In this document: positions 8,442-17,293 of the stretch, piece after piece
Position numbering within the stretch: the first letter of the stretch is position 1
Layout of the letters: each line of letters opens with the position of its first letter
DNA from: Jiella mangrovi
GTDB taxonomy: Bacteria; Pseudomonadota; Alphaproteobacteria; Rhizobiales; Rhizobiaceae
DNA length: 64,000 nucleotides
Assembly (NCBI RefSeq): GCF_017815135.1
Contig: NZ_JAGJCF010000002.1
Span: 124,001-188,000 of the forward strand
Reading direction: 5' to 3'
The notes under the pieces: generated by a model
The model's input: the letters and a program-made list of their open reading frames with translations, nothing else
Databases searched by the model: none
Told to the model about the DNA's origin: nothing
Program-made: the position numbers and the translations under genes

Positions 8442-9575
8442 TCAAAGCCCCTCGGTAAACTCGTCGATCAACATTCTGATCACCCCGCGCAGCGCTTCCC
8501 GCTCGTCAGCGCCCTCGCCCCGCAGCCGGGAAAACGTCGCGAGCTGCCGGTCGGCGCCGGTGCCGCTCTTGACCACATCGCGCAGACCCTCGACTTCGCC
8601 GAGACATCCGAGGGCCTCGGCATGCGGCCGCACGAAGGCGATGAGCTCGTCGAGGAGGTCGCCATAGGGCACCAGCTCACCCTTGCCGAAATCGATCAGG
8701 CTTTCGCTGACGCCGTAGCGCTGGGCACGCCATCGGTTCTCGGCGATGAGGAACCGGTCATATTGCCGCCACTGCTTGTTCTCGGCGCGCAGAAAGAAGA
8801 GAAAGCGGAACAGCGACTGGGTCAGGGCGGCGACGCCGATCGCCTCTCTCACCGTCGGCAAGACGTCGCAGATGCGCGATTCCACCGTCGGGAACTTTTC
8901 CGATGGCCTCACATCCCACCAGATCTTGGTGCAATCCTCGATCAGCCCGGTGTCGATCAGGATCCCCGCCGCTCGGGAATATTCGGAAAAGCTGGAGAAG
9001 GTCGGCGGGATGCCGGTGCGTGGCATGTTGTCGAACACCGTCAGCCGATAGGATTTCAGCCCGGTATTTCGCCCGCCCCAAAATGGCGAGGACGTCGACA
9101 GCGCCAGAAGATGCGGCAGGAAATAGGAGAACTGGTTCATCAGATCGATGCGCAGATCGTCGTCTTCGATCCCCACATGGACATGCATGCCACAAATCAG
9201 CATGCGCCGCGCGACGGCGGCGAGGTCCTCCTCCAGCTCCCGGTAGCGCTCCTTGTCGGTGAAGCGCTGCTCGTCCCAGTCGGCGGTCGGATGGGTGGAA
9301 ACCGCCAACGGGGCGCAGCCATGCTCCCCGGCGATGCGGGCGACGGTGCGCCTGAGATGGGCGAGATCCTCGCGCGCTTCGGCGATGGTCTTGCAGACGC
9401 CGGTGCCGATCTCGATCTGGCAGCGCAGGAACTCGGGATTGACCTTGTCGCCAAGCTCGGCGACGCAGTCCTCCAGCAGCCCGTCCGGCGCCGAGGCCAG
9501 ATCGAGCGTTTCGCGATCGACGAGAAGATATTCTTCCTCGATCCCAAGTGTGAAGCCGGGTTCTGCGCTGGTCAT
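8442..9575 (-). CDS. Carboxylate-amine ligase, glutamate-cysteine ligase family 2 (YbdK type)
   Basis: About 377 residues, the usual size for YbdK/GCS2 proteins. The N-terminus [19 protein letters not shown] is the family signature, with GIEEEY supplying glutamates for metal and substrate binding. Further blocks include [21 protein letters not shown] and [13 protein letters not shown]. The family forms gamma-glutamyl-type bonds with ATP; E. coli YbdK has weak glutamate-cysteine ligase activity, and the true substrate here is unknown. ATG 9575 gives the standard N-terminus; upstream in-frame starts at 9617 and 9707 would add residues with no family match. Confidence 0.88.
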   Translation of the reverse strand: MTSAEPGFTLGIEEEYLLVDRETLDLASAPDGLLEDCVAELGDKVNPEFLRCQIEIGTGVCKTIAEAREDLAHLRRTVARIAGEHGCAPLAVSTHPTADWDEQRFTDKERYRELEEDLAAVARRMLICGMHVHVGIEDDDLRIDLMNQFSYFLPHLLALSTSSPFWGGRNTGLKSYRLTVFDNMPRTGIPPTFSSFSEYSRAAGILIDTGLIEDCTKIWWDVRPSEKFPTVESRICDVLPTVREAIGVAALTQSLFRFLFFLRAENKQWRQYDRFLIAENRWRAQRYGVSESLIDFGKGELVPYGDLLDELIAFVRPHAEALGCLGEVEGLRDVVKSGTGADRQLATFSRLRGEGADEREALRGVIRMLIDEFTEGL

Positions 9576-9718
9576 CCCATTGATTTGCAGCGAGAAGTCG
9601 CGAAAGCAAGGCGCCATAGTCAGCGGATCGTCAGCCGGCATGCTCGCGGCGGGCGACGCTTGACAGGGCGGTCGGTGCGCAGGCTTCCTCTGGGGCCGAG
9701 ACACCAAGGAGCCCGCCG

Positions 9719-10360
9719 ATGCCCGTGGAACCCGCGACCTTTCTCGCCTTTACCCTCGCCTCCCTGGTGCTTCTCGCCATTCCGGGCCCGACGGTGGTGA
9801 TGGTCGTCGGCCAGGCACTCGCCCATGGCCGCAAGGTGGCGCTCGCCAGTGTTCTCGGTGTCGGCCTCGGCGATCTCGTCGCCGCGACATTTTCGATCGC
9901 CGGCGTCGGCGCGCTTCTAGCCGCGTCCTCCGAAGCCTTCATGGTGCTGAAATGGGCGGGCGCGGCATATCTGGTGTGGATGGGCGTCAAACTGTGGCGC
10001 AATCCGCCGCAGCCCACTGAGACGGCCGGCAGCGCCGATGTGGCGCGAGGCCGTCCATCGCGGGTGTTCCGCGACGCCTTCCTGGTCACGGTCTTCAACC
10101 CGAAGGGCCTCGTCTTCTTCGCCGCCTTCGTCCCGCAGTTCATCCACGCCGGCCAGCCCTATCTCCCGCAGGCGGCGATCTTCGTCGTCGCCTTCGTCAT
10201 CCTCGGCCTTCTCAACGCCGCGCTCTACGCCCGGCTTGCCTCATCGGCTCGCTCGCTACTGAAGACACCTCGCGCCCTCGTCATGTCCGGCCGCGTCGGC
10301 GGCGTCTGCCTCATCGGCGCGGGCGTTGCCTCGGCACTGGTGCGCCGGCCGGCCGGATGA
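9719..10360 (+). CDS. LysE/RhtB-family amino acid or metabolite exporter
   Basis: A 213-residue inner-membrane protein with about six predicted helices. The N-terminus [30 protein letters not shown] is the LysE/RhtB signature, with the conserved PGP and the following basic loop [16 protein letters not shown]. The middle block [18 protein letters not shown] is also conserved. The family exports amino acids such as threonine, homoserine lactone or lysine; the substrate cannot be told. It stands alone and is divergent from the ligase gene. Confidence 0.9.
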   Translation: MPVEPATFLAFTLASLVLLAIPGPTVVMVVGQALAHGRKVALASVLGVGLGDLVAATFSIAGVGALLAASSEAFMVLKWAGAAYLVWMGVKLWRNPPQPTETAGSADVARGRPSRVFRDAFLVTVFNPKGLVFFAAFVPQFIHAGQPYLPQAAIFVVAFVILGLLNAALYARLASSARSLLKTPRALVMSGRVGGVCLIGAGVASALVRRPAG

Positions 10361-10426
10361 CGGCAGATTGGAAAGCCCGGCGCTCGAAATCAGGATGAAC
10401 CGGCGGCGACGGCGCCATCGCGCCGT

Positions 10427-12715
10427 TCAGGGCAGGTTGTCGAGCCACTCCACGGGTGGGTCATCCTTCGGCCGCCCCAGCAGGAAGCCCTGGCCGAAAT
10501 GAATGCCGTTGCCGCGCAACCATTGCAGCTGCATGACGTTTTCGATGCCCTCGGCGACGAGATGGATGTTCAGATCCGCCGTCAGCCGCGTCACCGTGCG
10601 AATAATCGCTTCGACCTTATGGTCCGGAAGCTGCCTGAGAAAACTCGCATCGATCTTCAGCCCGTCGACATCGATCATCTGCAGATAGCTCAAGGATGAA
10701 TAGCCGGTCCCGAAATCGTCGAGAACCAGTCGAACCCCTTGGGCCTTGATTGCCGTCAGCTGCTCGAGCACACTCTCCGAAAAATCGACGAAGATATTTT
10801 CAGTAATCTCAATCCCGACCCGCGACGGTGCGAGGCCGGTCTCCCGCAAGATGTTCGCCAGGACTTTGGGAAATCGACCGCTGATCAATTGCTGGGGCGA
10901 CAGATTCACGTTGATTTGCAAGGACGAGGGCCACTGTGCCGCTCTCGTGAGAGCTGCACGCAAGATCCACTCTCCCAACCGATCGATCAGGCCGCTGTTC
11001 TCCGCTATGGGAATGAACGTCGCCGGAGACACTTGTCCGCGCTGCGGATGATGCCATCGTGCCAGTGCTTCCACGCACAAGACCTGCCCCGTGAACAGAT
11101 CCGCGATGGGCTGATAGACGACTGTTATTTCCCCGTTGTCGATCGCCGCGGCGAGTTCGCTTTCCTGGACGAGGCGTGCATCATACTCCTCCTCCAGTTC
11201 GCGCTTGAAACAGCGAACCGCTCCCTTGCCTTCGACCTTTGCCTTGTAAAGTGCGAGGTCGGCCTTGAACAAAAGTCGGGCGGCGTCATCAGCCTTCTCC
11301 TCGAAGGCGGCAATGCCGATACTGGTGCTTGGGGTCACGCTATGGCCGTAGAGCACCAGACGTTCTGCGATCAGTTCAGACAATCGTGCTGCTTCGTCGA
11401 CCGCCGTTTCGAGATCGACGTCAGCAATGAGAAGCGCAAACTCGTCTCCCCCGAGCCGTCCGCTCTCGTCCGATGGACGAAGGACGGAGTTTATGCGTTC
11501 AGCGACGCTCACCAACAACTCGTCGCCGAGATGGTGACCATAGGTGTCGTTCGTCTGCTTGAAATTGTCGAGATCGATGATGGCGAGGACGAAACGACGC
11601 CCCTCCTGGCAGGCCTTCGCCACCTTCTCGACGAAAGCCTTGCGATTGAGTAGTCCGGTGAGCCCGTCGTGCCTGGCCAGATAGGCGAGCTTCCTGTCCG
11701 CCTCGTAACGCTCGGTTATGTCGCGCCCTATGCCGCGAAAACCGGTCAGATACCCATCTGCGCTGTGTACGGGGTGGCCGGTCAGATTGAACCAGCGTTG
11801 TTGCGTGCCGACCCTTATTGTCGTCGTCAGATCCCGAAAGGCGATATGCTGGTTCAGACAGTTCTGTAAACGGGGGTGGCCTCCGCTCTCTTCCGACGCA
11901 CTGAAGATCAGATCCAGACGCCAGTCCTGATCGTTTGCCGTCTGTGCATTCACGACGGCAGCAAGGCTGGGCGGCACGGATATCAAACGTCCCTTGGCAT
12001 CGGTTTCCCAGAGCCAATCGGACGATCCTTCCTGATACTCACGCAGGAAGATGCTCACGGTCGAAACTTCGCGCCTCAAAGCGGCTTGCGCCTTTGAACG
12101 TCCGTCGAATGCGAGGTTCGTACAGATGATTCCGACGACGGCGAACAGGGTATAGCTGGTGAAGGCCACCATGGTGACGGTATCGGCTATGTGGAGCATG
12201 GCCACAGCGACCATCGACAGAAGCGCGACAGGCAGAAAAAAACTGAACGCCACAGTGGCCGGAACGCAGATGATCGACGTCGATATCACCCCGAGCGCAA
12301 GACCGATGATCATCGCATGCTGATCTGCCTCTCCGTAGTGACCCAAGGCATTGATCAAGGCGCCCCAGGCGATACCCAAAGCCAGATACAGGACGCGGGC
12401 CCATTGCAGATAGCCGAATGCGTTATTGGATCGTTTCCAGATGAAGGACGCAGCCACGATGAGCCCGTAGACTGTCACTATGACTGCGCCGAAAAGGGGC
12501 AGCACCAGTCGGTGAAGCGGATCGAAATTCAGGACGATGAAGACCGCATTAGCGACACCGGTCGCTGCGAACAGCATGCTCAGGCTGAACAGGAGGCTGG
12601 CCTGGTCGCGCAGCGACTCCCTGTTCTGCTCGGAGGTTGGAGGCTTTAAACGAAGCAGAAGGCGCAGCGAGGCTGCGCCTTCCTGTGTTCGAGACACGAT
12701 AGAATTCCAAGACAT
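10427..12715 (-). CDS. Membrane PAS-GGDEF-EAL cyclic-di-GMP enzyme
   Basis: About 762 residues. The N-terminal 200 residues hold several predicted membrane helices, followed by a PAS-like sensor (GYLTGFRGIGRDITERYEAD at its end). The GGDEF domain has HDGLTGLLNRKAF and an intact SGRLGGDEFALL. The EAL domain has VLCVEALARWHHPQRG, NVNLSPQQL, and the catalytic-type DDFGTGYSSLSYL. Both domains look complete, so the protein could make or degrade c-di-GMP. ATG 12715 overlaps the stop of the ICMT-like gene by one base (TAATG), implying translational coupling. It is the last gene of the FeeM-ICMT unit. Confidence 0.93.
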   Translation of the reverse strand: MSWNSIVSRTQEGAASLRLLLRLKPPTSEQNRESLRDQASLLFSLSMLFAATGVANAVFIVLNFDPLHRLVLPLFGAVIVTVYGLIVAASFIWKRSNNAFGYLQWARVLYLALGIAWGALINALGHYGEADQHAMIIGLALGVISTSIICVPATVAFSFFLPVALLSMVAVAMLHIADTVTMVAFTSYTLFAVVGIICTNLAFDGRSKAQAALRREVSTVSIFLREYQEGSSDWLWETDAKGRLISVPPSLAAVVNAQTANDQDWRLDLIFSASEESGGHPRLQNCLNQHIAFRDLTTTIRVGTQQRWFNLTGHPVHSADGYLTGFRGIGRDITERYEADRKLAYLARHDGLTGLLNRKAFVEKVAKACQEGRRFVLAIIDLDNFKQTNDTYGHHLGDELLVSVAERINSVLRPSDESGRLGGDEFALLIADVDLETAVDEAARLSELIAERLVLYGHSVTPSTSIGIAAFEEKADDAARLLFKADLALYKAKVEGKGAVRCFKRELEEEYDARLVQESELAAAIDNGEITVVYQPIADLFTGQVLCVEALARWHHPQRGQVSPATFIPIAENSGLIDRLGEWILRAALTRAAQWPSSLQINVNLSPQQLISGRFPKVLANILRETGLAPSRVGIEITENIFVDFSESVLEQLTAIKAQGVRLVLDDFGTGYSSLSYLQMIDVDGLKIDASFLRQLPDHKVEAIIRTVTRLTADLNIHLVAEGIENVMQLQWLRGNGIHFGQGFLLGRPKDDPPVEWLDNLP

Positions 12716-13269
12716 TACCAACGCAGCATCCCACGCACCCTCGGCACGATCATTCCTGTCCGGCGCCGGTACCGTATATAAGAAGCTGCCATTAACGATT
12801 TAAAAAACCGCTCTTCCTCCGCCCTCGCGATCACGAAATACCAGCCGATCAAGAGCGCCGCTGCCAGCCATTGGGGCCCGCCGGCGGCAACGGCAGTGCC
12901 GAGCCAGAACAGGCAGTAGGCCAGATAAAACGGATGGCGGACAAAGGCATAGGGACCTGTCTCGTAGAGCAAATCCGGATCGGACTGGCTATGCGCGACA
13001 CATGGAGGCAGCCGCTTGGTCGTCCTGACAGCCCACCAGAACAAGGCAGCCGAAGCACAAGCGAGGATAACGAAGACGAGAGCCGTGACACCGTCAACGT
13101 CACCCGTGACGACGAGAACGAGGAAGAGCAGCGCGGAAAGGCTGCTTGCGGCCGTGAGAGCGCGCATCGCGGTTGGCATGCCCTCGCTGGCACGAAAATG
13201 CCCCCGCAGGCCCCAGCTGAAGGAGGCGAGCGGCACGGCGGCGAACACGATGATGAGTGCGGTCAGCAT
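12715..13269 (-). CDS. ICMT/PEMT-like membrane methyltransferase
   Basis: About 184 residues with four or five predicted membrane helices and the C-terminal pattern of isoprenylcysteine carboxyl methyltransferase-like proteins: YETGPYAFVRHPFYLAYCLFW followed by a helix and ARAEEERFFKS. In the family this region binds S-adenosylmethionine at the membrane face. The substrate in bacteria is usually unknown; a lipidic carboxylate is typical of the better-studied members. ATG 13269 overlaps the stop of the upstream FeeM-like gene (TGATG), and its own stop overlaps the GGDEF-EAL start. This strict coupling suggests that it acts on the FeeM-like product, but that is inference. Confidence 0.85.
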   Translation of the reverse strand: MLTALIIVFAAVPLASFSWGLRGHFRASEGMPTAMRALTAASSLSALLFLVLVVTGDVDGVTALVFVILACASAALFWWAVRTTKRLPPCVAHSQSDPDLLYETGPYAFVRHPFYLAYCLFWLGTAVAAGGPQWLAAALLIGWYFVIARAEEERFFKSLMAASYIRYRRRTGMIVPRVRGMLRW

Positions 13270-14168
13270 CACTCACGCTCCCGGACCGAGAGGGTCACGG
13301 GTCCCCCTTCGAAAAATCGGCTGAGGTCCCCGGTCCGGCCAGTCATCGGATTCATGACGGGAACCGCAAGCCGCACTTTGTCGTATCTTTCGCGATCGCT
13401 GGCCATGAGCCGCATCTGACAGCTCAGCCCGGGATAGGCCCGCAGTTCGGACGCGGGCTCATAACCGAGGCGCCTGTAGAAAGGAGTATGATTTTCGCGA
13501 ACGCAGGCCAGATGGACCTGGCTGTGCGCGCAAAGCGCGATGTAGCCAGCCATGCGGTAGAGGAGAAAGACGAGGCCCTGATTGTTCTCCGCTTCCGGGC
13601 TGCGGACGAGACGCGTCACCTCGATACCCCGCCCGGAGAACAGGCTGTGGGTATCGCGGTTCAACAGATCATCGACCTCTTTGCGGAATGCGTCCCTCGC
13701 CGGCGACGTGAGGTCCGTTCCACGAGCCAGCGTGCATGTCCGCACCGATGCCACAGCGGCGCCTTGATCGTAGATGACGACAGTGCTGGCGTTCGGCATA
13801 TCGTCGTAGATATCCTTGAACCGGCCAGAGCTGTTTGGTTCGATATGTCCGCCTGCGACATAACTGCGATAGCGCAGTCGGAAGGCGTCGTCCCTGACGG
13901 ATTCGCTGACCGCGAGCCGCGCCACGTATTCGTTCGACCGGGTCGCGGATCCGGCACGCCTTTCCGGCGGAGCCTTGGGTACGGACCTTTGCAGTGCTTC
14001 GTGCTGAAGCCGCTCACCATTTGTTAATGTCGAGATTGTATTGTCCACGGAACAAGCCCCATCGTTAAAATCGCCCAGACAGATGTGGGCCTCGGCAATG
14101 CCAGGCAGCCGGTCGATCCGGCTGGGCCGCACCATTGTGCAGTGCCCGGCGCCGAGGTGATAGGTCAT
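13269..14168 (-). CDS. FeeM-like N-acyl amino acid synthase (GNAT fold)
   Basis: About 299 residues. After a roughly 80-residue unmatched N-terminus comes the FeeM/autoinducer-synthase-like core: VRDDAFRLRYRSYVAGGHIEPN, DIYDDMPNASTVVIYDQGAAVASVRT, EVTRLVRSPEAENNQGLVFLLYRM and the ending HTPFYRRLGYEP. FeeM enzymes transfer fatty acyl groups from acyl carrier protein to amino acids such as tyrosine, giving long-chain N-acyl amino acids; they share fold with acyl-homoserine-lactone synthases. The start is uncertain: ATG 14168 leaves only 38 bases to the divergent Rmf-like gene, and GTG 14048 is an alternative. It is the first gene of a three-gene coupled unit. Amino acid substrate unknown. Confidence 0.78.
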   Translation of the reverse strand: MTYHLGAGHCTMVRPSRIDRLPGIAEAHICLGDFNDGACSVDNTISTLTNGERLQHEALQRSVPKAPPERRAGSATRSNEYVARLAVSESVRDDAFRLRYRSYVAGGHIEPNSSGRFKDIYDDMPNASTVVIYDQGAAVASVRTCTLARGTDLTSPARDAFRKEVDDLLNRDTHSLFSGRGIEVTRLVRSPEAENNQGLVFLLYRMAGYIALCAHSQVHLACVRENHTPFYRRLGYEPASELRAYPGLSCQMRLMASDRERYDKVRLAVPVMNPMTGRTGDLSRFFEGGPVTLSVRERE

Positions 14169-14206
14169 GATGATGGTCAGAGAGACATATTGGGAGGAGG
14201 CAATTC

Positions 14207-14434
14207 ATGCAGTTCTTCCAACCCGTTGAAAATATCTCTGATTTTAAGAATCTCGATGAAGGCGAAATTCTGTGTGGGTACATGGACGGCATCAGTGGCT
14301 CGCCATGCACGCTGTCGAAAGTCTCGCGCTCCTACTGGCATGGCTGGCGAAACGGACTCGTCGATGGCGGTTTCACCGAGCAGGATGATTCGCAACTGCG
14401 GCTCGAAGCGCAGTTCTCGGCTCTGCCGTCGTGA
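14207..14434 (+). CDS. Small Rmf/CrpP-like protein
   Basis: A 75-residue protein with an excellent ribosome site (GGGAGGAGG, spacing about 7). The middle segment GYMDGISGSPCTLSKVSRSYWHGWRNGLVDGG follows the pattern of ribosome modulation factor-like proteins (GYxAGxxG...R..W..GWR.....). True RMF dimerises ribosomes in stationary phase, whereas CrpP-type relatives have been given other roles, so function is only suggested. It is divergent from the FeeM-like gene with 38 bases between start codons, so their promoters must overlap. Confidence 0.65.
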   Translation: MQFFQPVENISDFKNLDEGEILCGYMDGISGSPCTLSKVSRSYWHGWRNGLVDGGFTEQDDSQLRLEAQFSALPS

Positions 14435-14557
14435 TCCGGCCGGCAAGCCCCGCCGACCTCGGAACGCCGAGCGAACGGCTGGTGCGAAGCGAGATTTGAA
14501 CCCGCAACGCCAGTGCCTGACCAAGCCGATCAAAATTTAGTGAAATTTCAAGATTGA

Positions 14558-14632
14558 TGGTGCCGGCGGAGAGGATCGAACTCCCGACCTTCGGTTTACA
14601 AAACCGCTGCACTACCGCTGTGCTACGCCGGC
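14558..14632 (-). tRNA. tRNA-Thr (anticodon TGT)
   Basis: Read on the minus strand, a 75-nucleotide cloverleaf with a 7-bp acceptor stem GCCGGCG/CGCCGGC, a D-arm GCACAGCGGTAGTGC, anticodon loop TTTGTAA (anticodon TGT), T-loop TTCGATC and an encoded CCA end. This identifies a threonine tRNA reading ACA. It sits between the Rmf-like gene and the HisA-like gene. Confidence 0.95.
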
Positions 14633-14746
14633 GCGGGGGTTCAGATATCACATCGCATGGGACCGAAACACCCCAAAAGACGCGCTGCGTTCAGGCTTGG
14701 ACTGGCGGCGCCGGACGCTGCGGAGAAAGCCGGCCCAGCGCTAGAG

Positions 14747-15493
14747 TCACATGGTCGTTTCAGCGAGATCGGCGGCCGATATCCGCCCGTCATGCAGCGC
14801 CGTCGCGACCAATGCCCCGGCGATCCCCATGTCCTTAAGGGCTGCAAGATCGGCCGGGCCGCGCACGCCGCCGGCGGCGAAGACCTTGCGCCGGCCGGCA
14901 CGCGCCATGACTTCGGCGAGGCGGTCCATATCCGGGCCGGCGCCGCTGCCCACCTTGGCCAGCGTCATCACGATAACCGTCTCGGGCCACAGGCTCTCGT
15001 TGGACCAGAGCTCCGGCGGCCCGACGAAAGCCTCGCCGCGAAAATCGAGCGACAGAGCAAGATCGGTCTCTTCGGCAAGGCGCCGGACCGTCTCGGCCTC
15101 GTCCACCGATTCGCTTCCAACGACGCACAAAACGCCCGAAAGCGCGTCGATCGCCATGGCGCCGTCGAAATTCGCAACGCCGGCGTCGAGCCAGAGCGTG
15201 ACGCCTGGATGGGCGGCAACGAGGCTTTCGATCAGTGCCGCGTCGGGCTCGCCGCGGCGACGGCGCGTCTCGCCTTCCGCGACGACGCCTTCGACCGCCA
15301 GGCCCTCGATCGCATCGAGATCGGCGATGTAGAGCGCATCGAACGGATGCAGAGCGAGGAGCCCGCGCGCGACTGCAAGCGGTTCCGGGCCTTGCGACAG
15401 CGGCGTCTCGATCGGGCGATAGTTCGCCCGCTCGCCCATCACACCGCGCACGACGAGACCCTGCTTGATGTCCAGAACCGGAACGACTTGCAT
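14747..15493 (-). CDS. HisA-like TIM-barrel protein of the H4MPT cofactor gene set
   Basis: About 248 residues from ATG 15493, giving the barrel start MQVVPVLDIKQGLVVRGV; ATG 15529 would add 12 residues. Further barrel motifs are ALYIADLDAIEG, LWLDAGVANFDG, ALSLDFRGEAFVG and KVFAAGGVRGPADLAALKDMG, which ends in a phosphate-binding loop. This matches the HisA-related COG1411 group, which is common beside archaeal-type C1 cofactor genes in methylotrophs. True HisA (ProFAR isomerase) is not expected because there is no his operon here. The reaction is unknown; a role in H4MPT or methanofuran synthesis is inferred from position opposite the MfnF-like gene. Confidence 0.8.
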   Translation of the reverse strand: MQVVPVLDIKQGLVVRGVMGERANYRPIETPLSQGPEPLAVARGLLALHPFDALYIADLDAIEGLAVEGVVAEGETRRRRGEPDAALIESLVAAHPGVTLWLDAGVANFDGAMAIDALSGVLCVVGSESVDEAETVRRLAEETDLALSLDFRGEAFVGPPELWSNESLWPETVIVMTLAKVGSGAGPDMDRLAEVMARAGRRKVFAAGGVRGPADLAALKDMGIAGALVATALHDGRISAADLAETTM

Positions 15494-15656
15494 CTTCGAC
15501 CTTGAGACTGCACCGCTTTCGGTGGTCATATAGGCCTCATCGGGCAGACGGACCAAGGGCGACGGATAAAGTGGCCTTGCCAGGAAGTTTGCCGCGTGCG
15601 GTCTTTCCGTCACTGATGGGGGCGGCCACAACGACGAATGCGAGACGTTAAACGGC

Positions 15657-16691
15657 ATGACGAGAACACTGGGCTGGGATGTCGGCGGGGCCCATCTGAA
15701 AGCGGCCCTTGCGCAGGACGACCGCATTTTGCGCGTCTGGCAGGAGCAGACCCCGATTTGGCAGGGGCTCGATCATCTCGAAGCCGGCCTTGGCAAGATT
15801 CTCGGCGAAATCGACGCAGCCACCATCGATCGGCACGCCGTCACCATGACCGGCGAACTTTCCGACGTGTTTTCCTCTCGCCGCGACGGCGTCGAGAAGC
15901 TCTCCCGGCTCTTTGCCGAGCGGCTGTCGGGCGACGTTTCGCTCTATGGCGGAGCGGCGGGTTTTCTGTCGCCGGGTGACGCGAGATCCAGTGCCAACGA
16001 GATCGCCTCGGCCAACTGGCATGCTAGCGCGGCACTCGCGGCGGCCAACATCGAGGAAGCCGTCTTCATCGACATGGGCTCCACGACCACCGACATCCTG
16101 CCCGTCGCCGGCGGCGCGGTGAAGGCGAGTGGCCACACCGACAATGACCGCCTTGCCTGCGGCGAGCTTGTCTATCAGGGCTATACGCGCACGCCCGTGA
16201 TGGCGGTTTCCAGCCGGGCCGCCTTTGCTGGGCGCAGCATCCCGGTGATGAACGAGCTCTTCGCCACCATGGCCGATGTCCAGCGCGTGATCGGCGTTCT
16301 CGACGAGGCCGACGACCTTTATCCCGCGGCCGACGGCGAAGAGAAGACGATCGAAGCCTCGCGCCGTCGCCTTGCCCGGATGATCGGCCTCGACGCCGAA
16401 GCCGCCACCGACGGCGCCTGGGAATGGCTCGGTCACGGCTTTGCCGAAGAGCAGCTGCGCAAGATCCACGACGCGGTGCTGCTCGTCCTGTCGCGCGAGG
16501 ACATTTCGGAAGACGCCCCGGTCGTCGTCGCCGGCACCGGCCGGCCGGTGCTGAAGCGCCTCGCGGCACGGCTCGATCGCGGCGTCGTCGACTTTCCGGA
16601 CCTCTTCGACTGCCCCGCAGAACTGCGCGACGCCGTCTGCCGGGCGGCTCCTGCGGCTGCATTGGCGGTGCTGGCCGGGCGGTCCGGTTGA
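15657..16691 (+). CDS. mfnF: MfnF-like protein, H4MPT-linked C1 pathway (hydantoinase A fold)
   Basis: 344 residues with an actin-like ATPase / hydantoinase A fold: RTLGWDVGGAHLKAAL at the N-terminus and FIDMGSTTTDILPV around residue 138, both phosphate-binding loops, then VVAGTGRPVLKRLAARL near the C-terminus. This is the COG1548 family, annotated as a probable H4MPT-linked C1 transfer protein in bacteria; the archaeal member MfnF joins the aminomethylfuran phosphate to glutamyl-tyramine in methanofuran synthesis. The bacterial protein is expected to serve methylofuran synthesis, but this is by homology. It is divergent from the HisA-like gene and is followed by an acetyltransferase with a TTGA overlap. 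Confidence 0.85.
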   Translation: MTRTLGWDVGGAHLKAALAQDDRILRVWQEQTPIWQGLDHLEAGLGKILGEIDAATIDRHAVTMTGELSDVFSSRRDGVEKLSRLFAERLSGDVSLYGGAAGFLSPGDARSSANEIASANWHASAALAAANIEEAVFIDMGSTTTDILPVAGGAVKASGHTDNDRLACGELVYQGYTRTPVMAVSSRAAFAGRSIPVMNELFATMADVQRVIGVLDEADDLYPAADGEEKTIEASRRRLARMIGLDAEAATDGAWEWLGHGFAEEQLRKIHDAVLLVLSREDISEDAPVVVAGTGRPVLKRLAARLDRGVVDFPDLFDCPAELRDAVCRAAPAAALAVLAGRSG

Positions 16692-17227
16692 GCCCGCCGC
16701 CCCACCCTGCCGGCGCTGTCACCTTCGTCCCCTACGCGGGAGAATATGCCGGCGCCGTCCGCGACCTGTTCATCAAGATCAACCGACTGATGGCACCCGC
16801 CGACAGGCGCGAGACCTTCGAGCGCTACATCGCCATGTCGCTCGACGAGGAAATCGACCGGATCGAGGCCTATTATGCCGAAGCCGGCGGCTGGTTCCGG
16901 CTGGCTGTGGAAGGCGGCATGCTGCGCGGGATGTACGGCCTCGAGCCGCAGGACGATGCCCGCATCGAGCTGCGGCGCATGTATGTCGCCCCCGACTTCC
17001 AGCGGCGGGGTCTGGCAAGAAAGATGCTGCTCGACGCCGAACGCCATGCCCGCGCCAAGGGCTACCGATGGCTGGTGCTCAGCACCTCGGAGCTGCAGCA
17101 GGCAGCCTTGGCGCTCTATCGCTCCACCGGCTTCGACCTCACTCGCGAAGAAACCGCCGAGACGGCGAGCAACAAGACGATCGGCGGCGGCATCCGCCGT
17201 TTCCACTTCGAAAAGCCGCTTATCTGA
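16688..17227 (+). CDS. GNAT-family N-acetyltransferase
   Basis: About 179 residues from TTG 16688, which overlaps the mfnF stop as TTGA; the open frame extends upstream inside mfnF without similarity. The GNAT core is clear: ELRRMYVAPDFQRRGLARKMLLDAERHARAKGYRWLVL contains the acetyl-CoA loop QRRGLA, and ALYRSTGFDL is the usual C-terminal helix-strand. Substrate unknown. Coupling to mfnF suggests that it is cotranscribed with the cofactor gene, and a strong terminator follows. Confidence 0.88.
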   Translation: MSPPPHPAGAVTFVPYAGEYAGAVRDLFIKINRLMAPADRRETFERYIAMSLDEEIDRIEAYYAEAGGWFRLAVEGGMLRGMYGLEPQDDARIELRRMYVAPDFQRRGLARKMLLDAERHARAKGYRWLVLSTSELQQAALALYRSTGFDLTREETAETASNKTIGGGIRRFHFEKPLI

Positions 17228-17240
17228 GACGACAAAAAAA

Positions 17241-17272
17241 GGGCCGGCGTCAAATGCGCCGGCCCGCTTTTT
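17241..17272. terminator. Bidirectional intrinsic terminator
   Basis: A perfect 9-bp stem, GGGCCGGCG (17241-17249) with CGCCGGCCC (17257-17265), a 7-base loop, a T-run at 17268-17272 on the plus strand and seven As at 17234-17240 that form the T-run for the minus strand. It lies between the convergent acetyltransferase and aldehyde oxidoreductase genes and can end both transcripts. Confidence 0.88.
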
Positions 17273-17293
17273 CAGTCCCTATCGAGGAAGCGC

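Noticed and set aside
14747-15493. Histidine biosynthesis gene hisA
   Set aside because: No his genes nearby and the sequence fits the HisA-related group linked to H4MPT genes.
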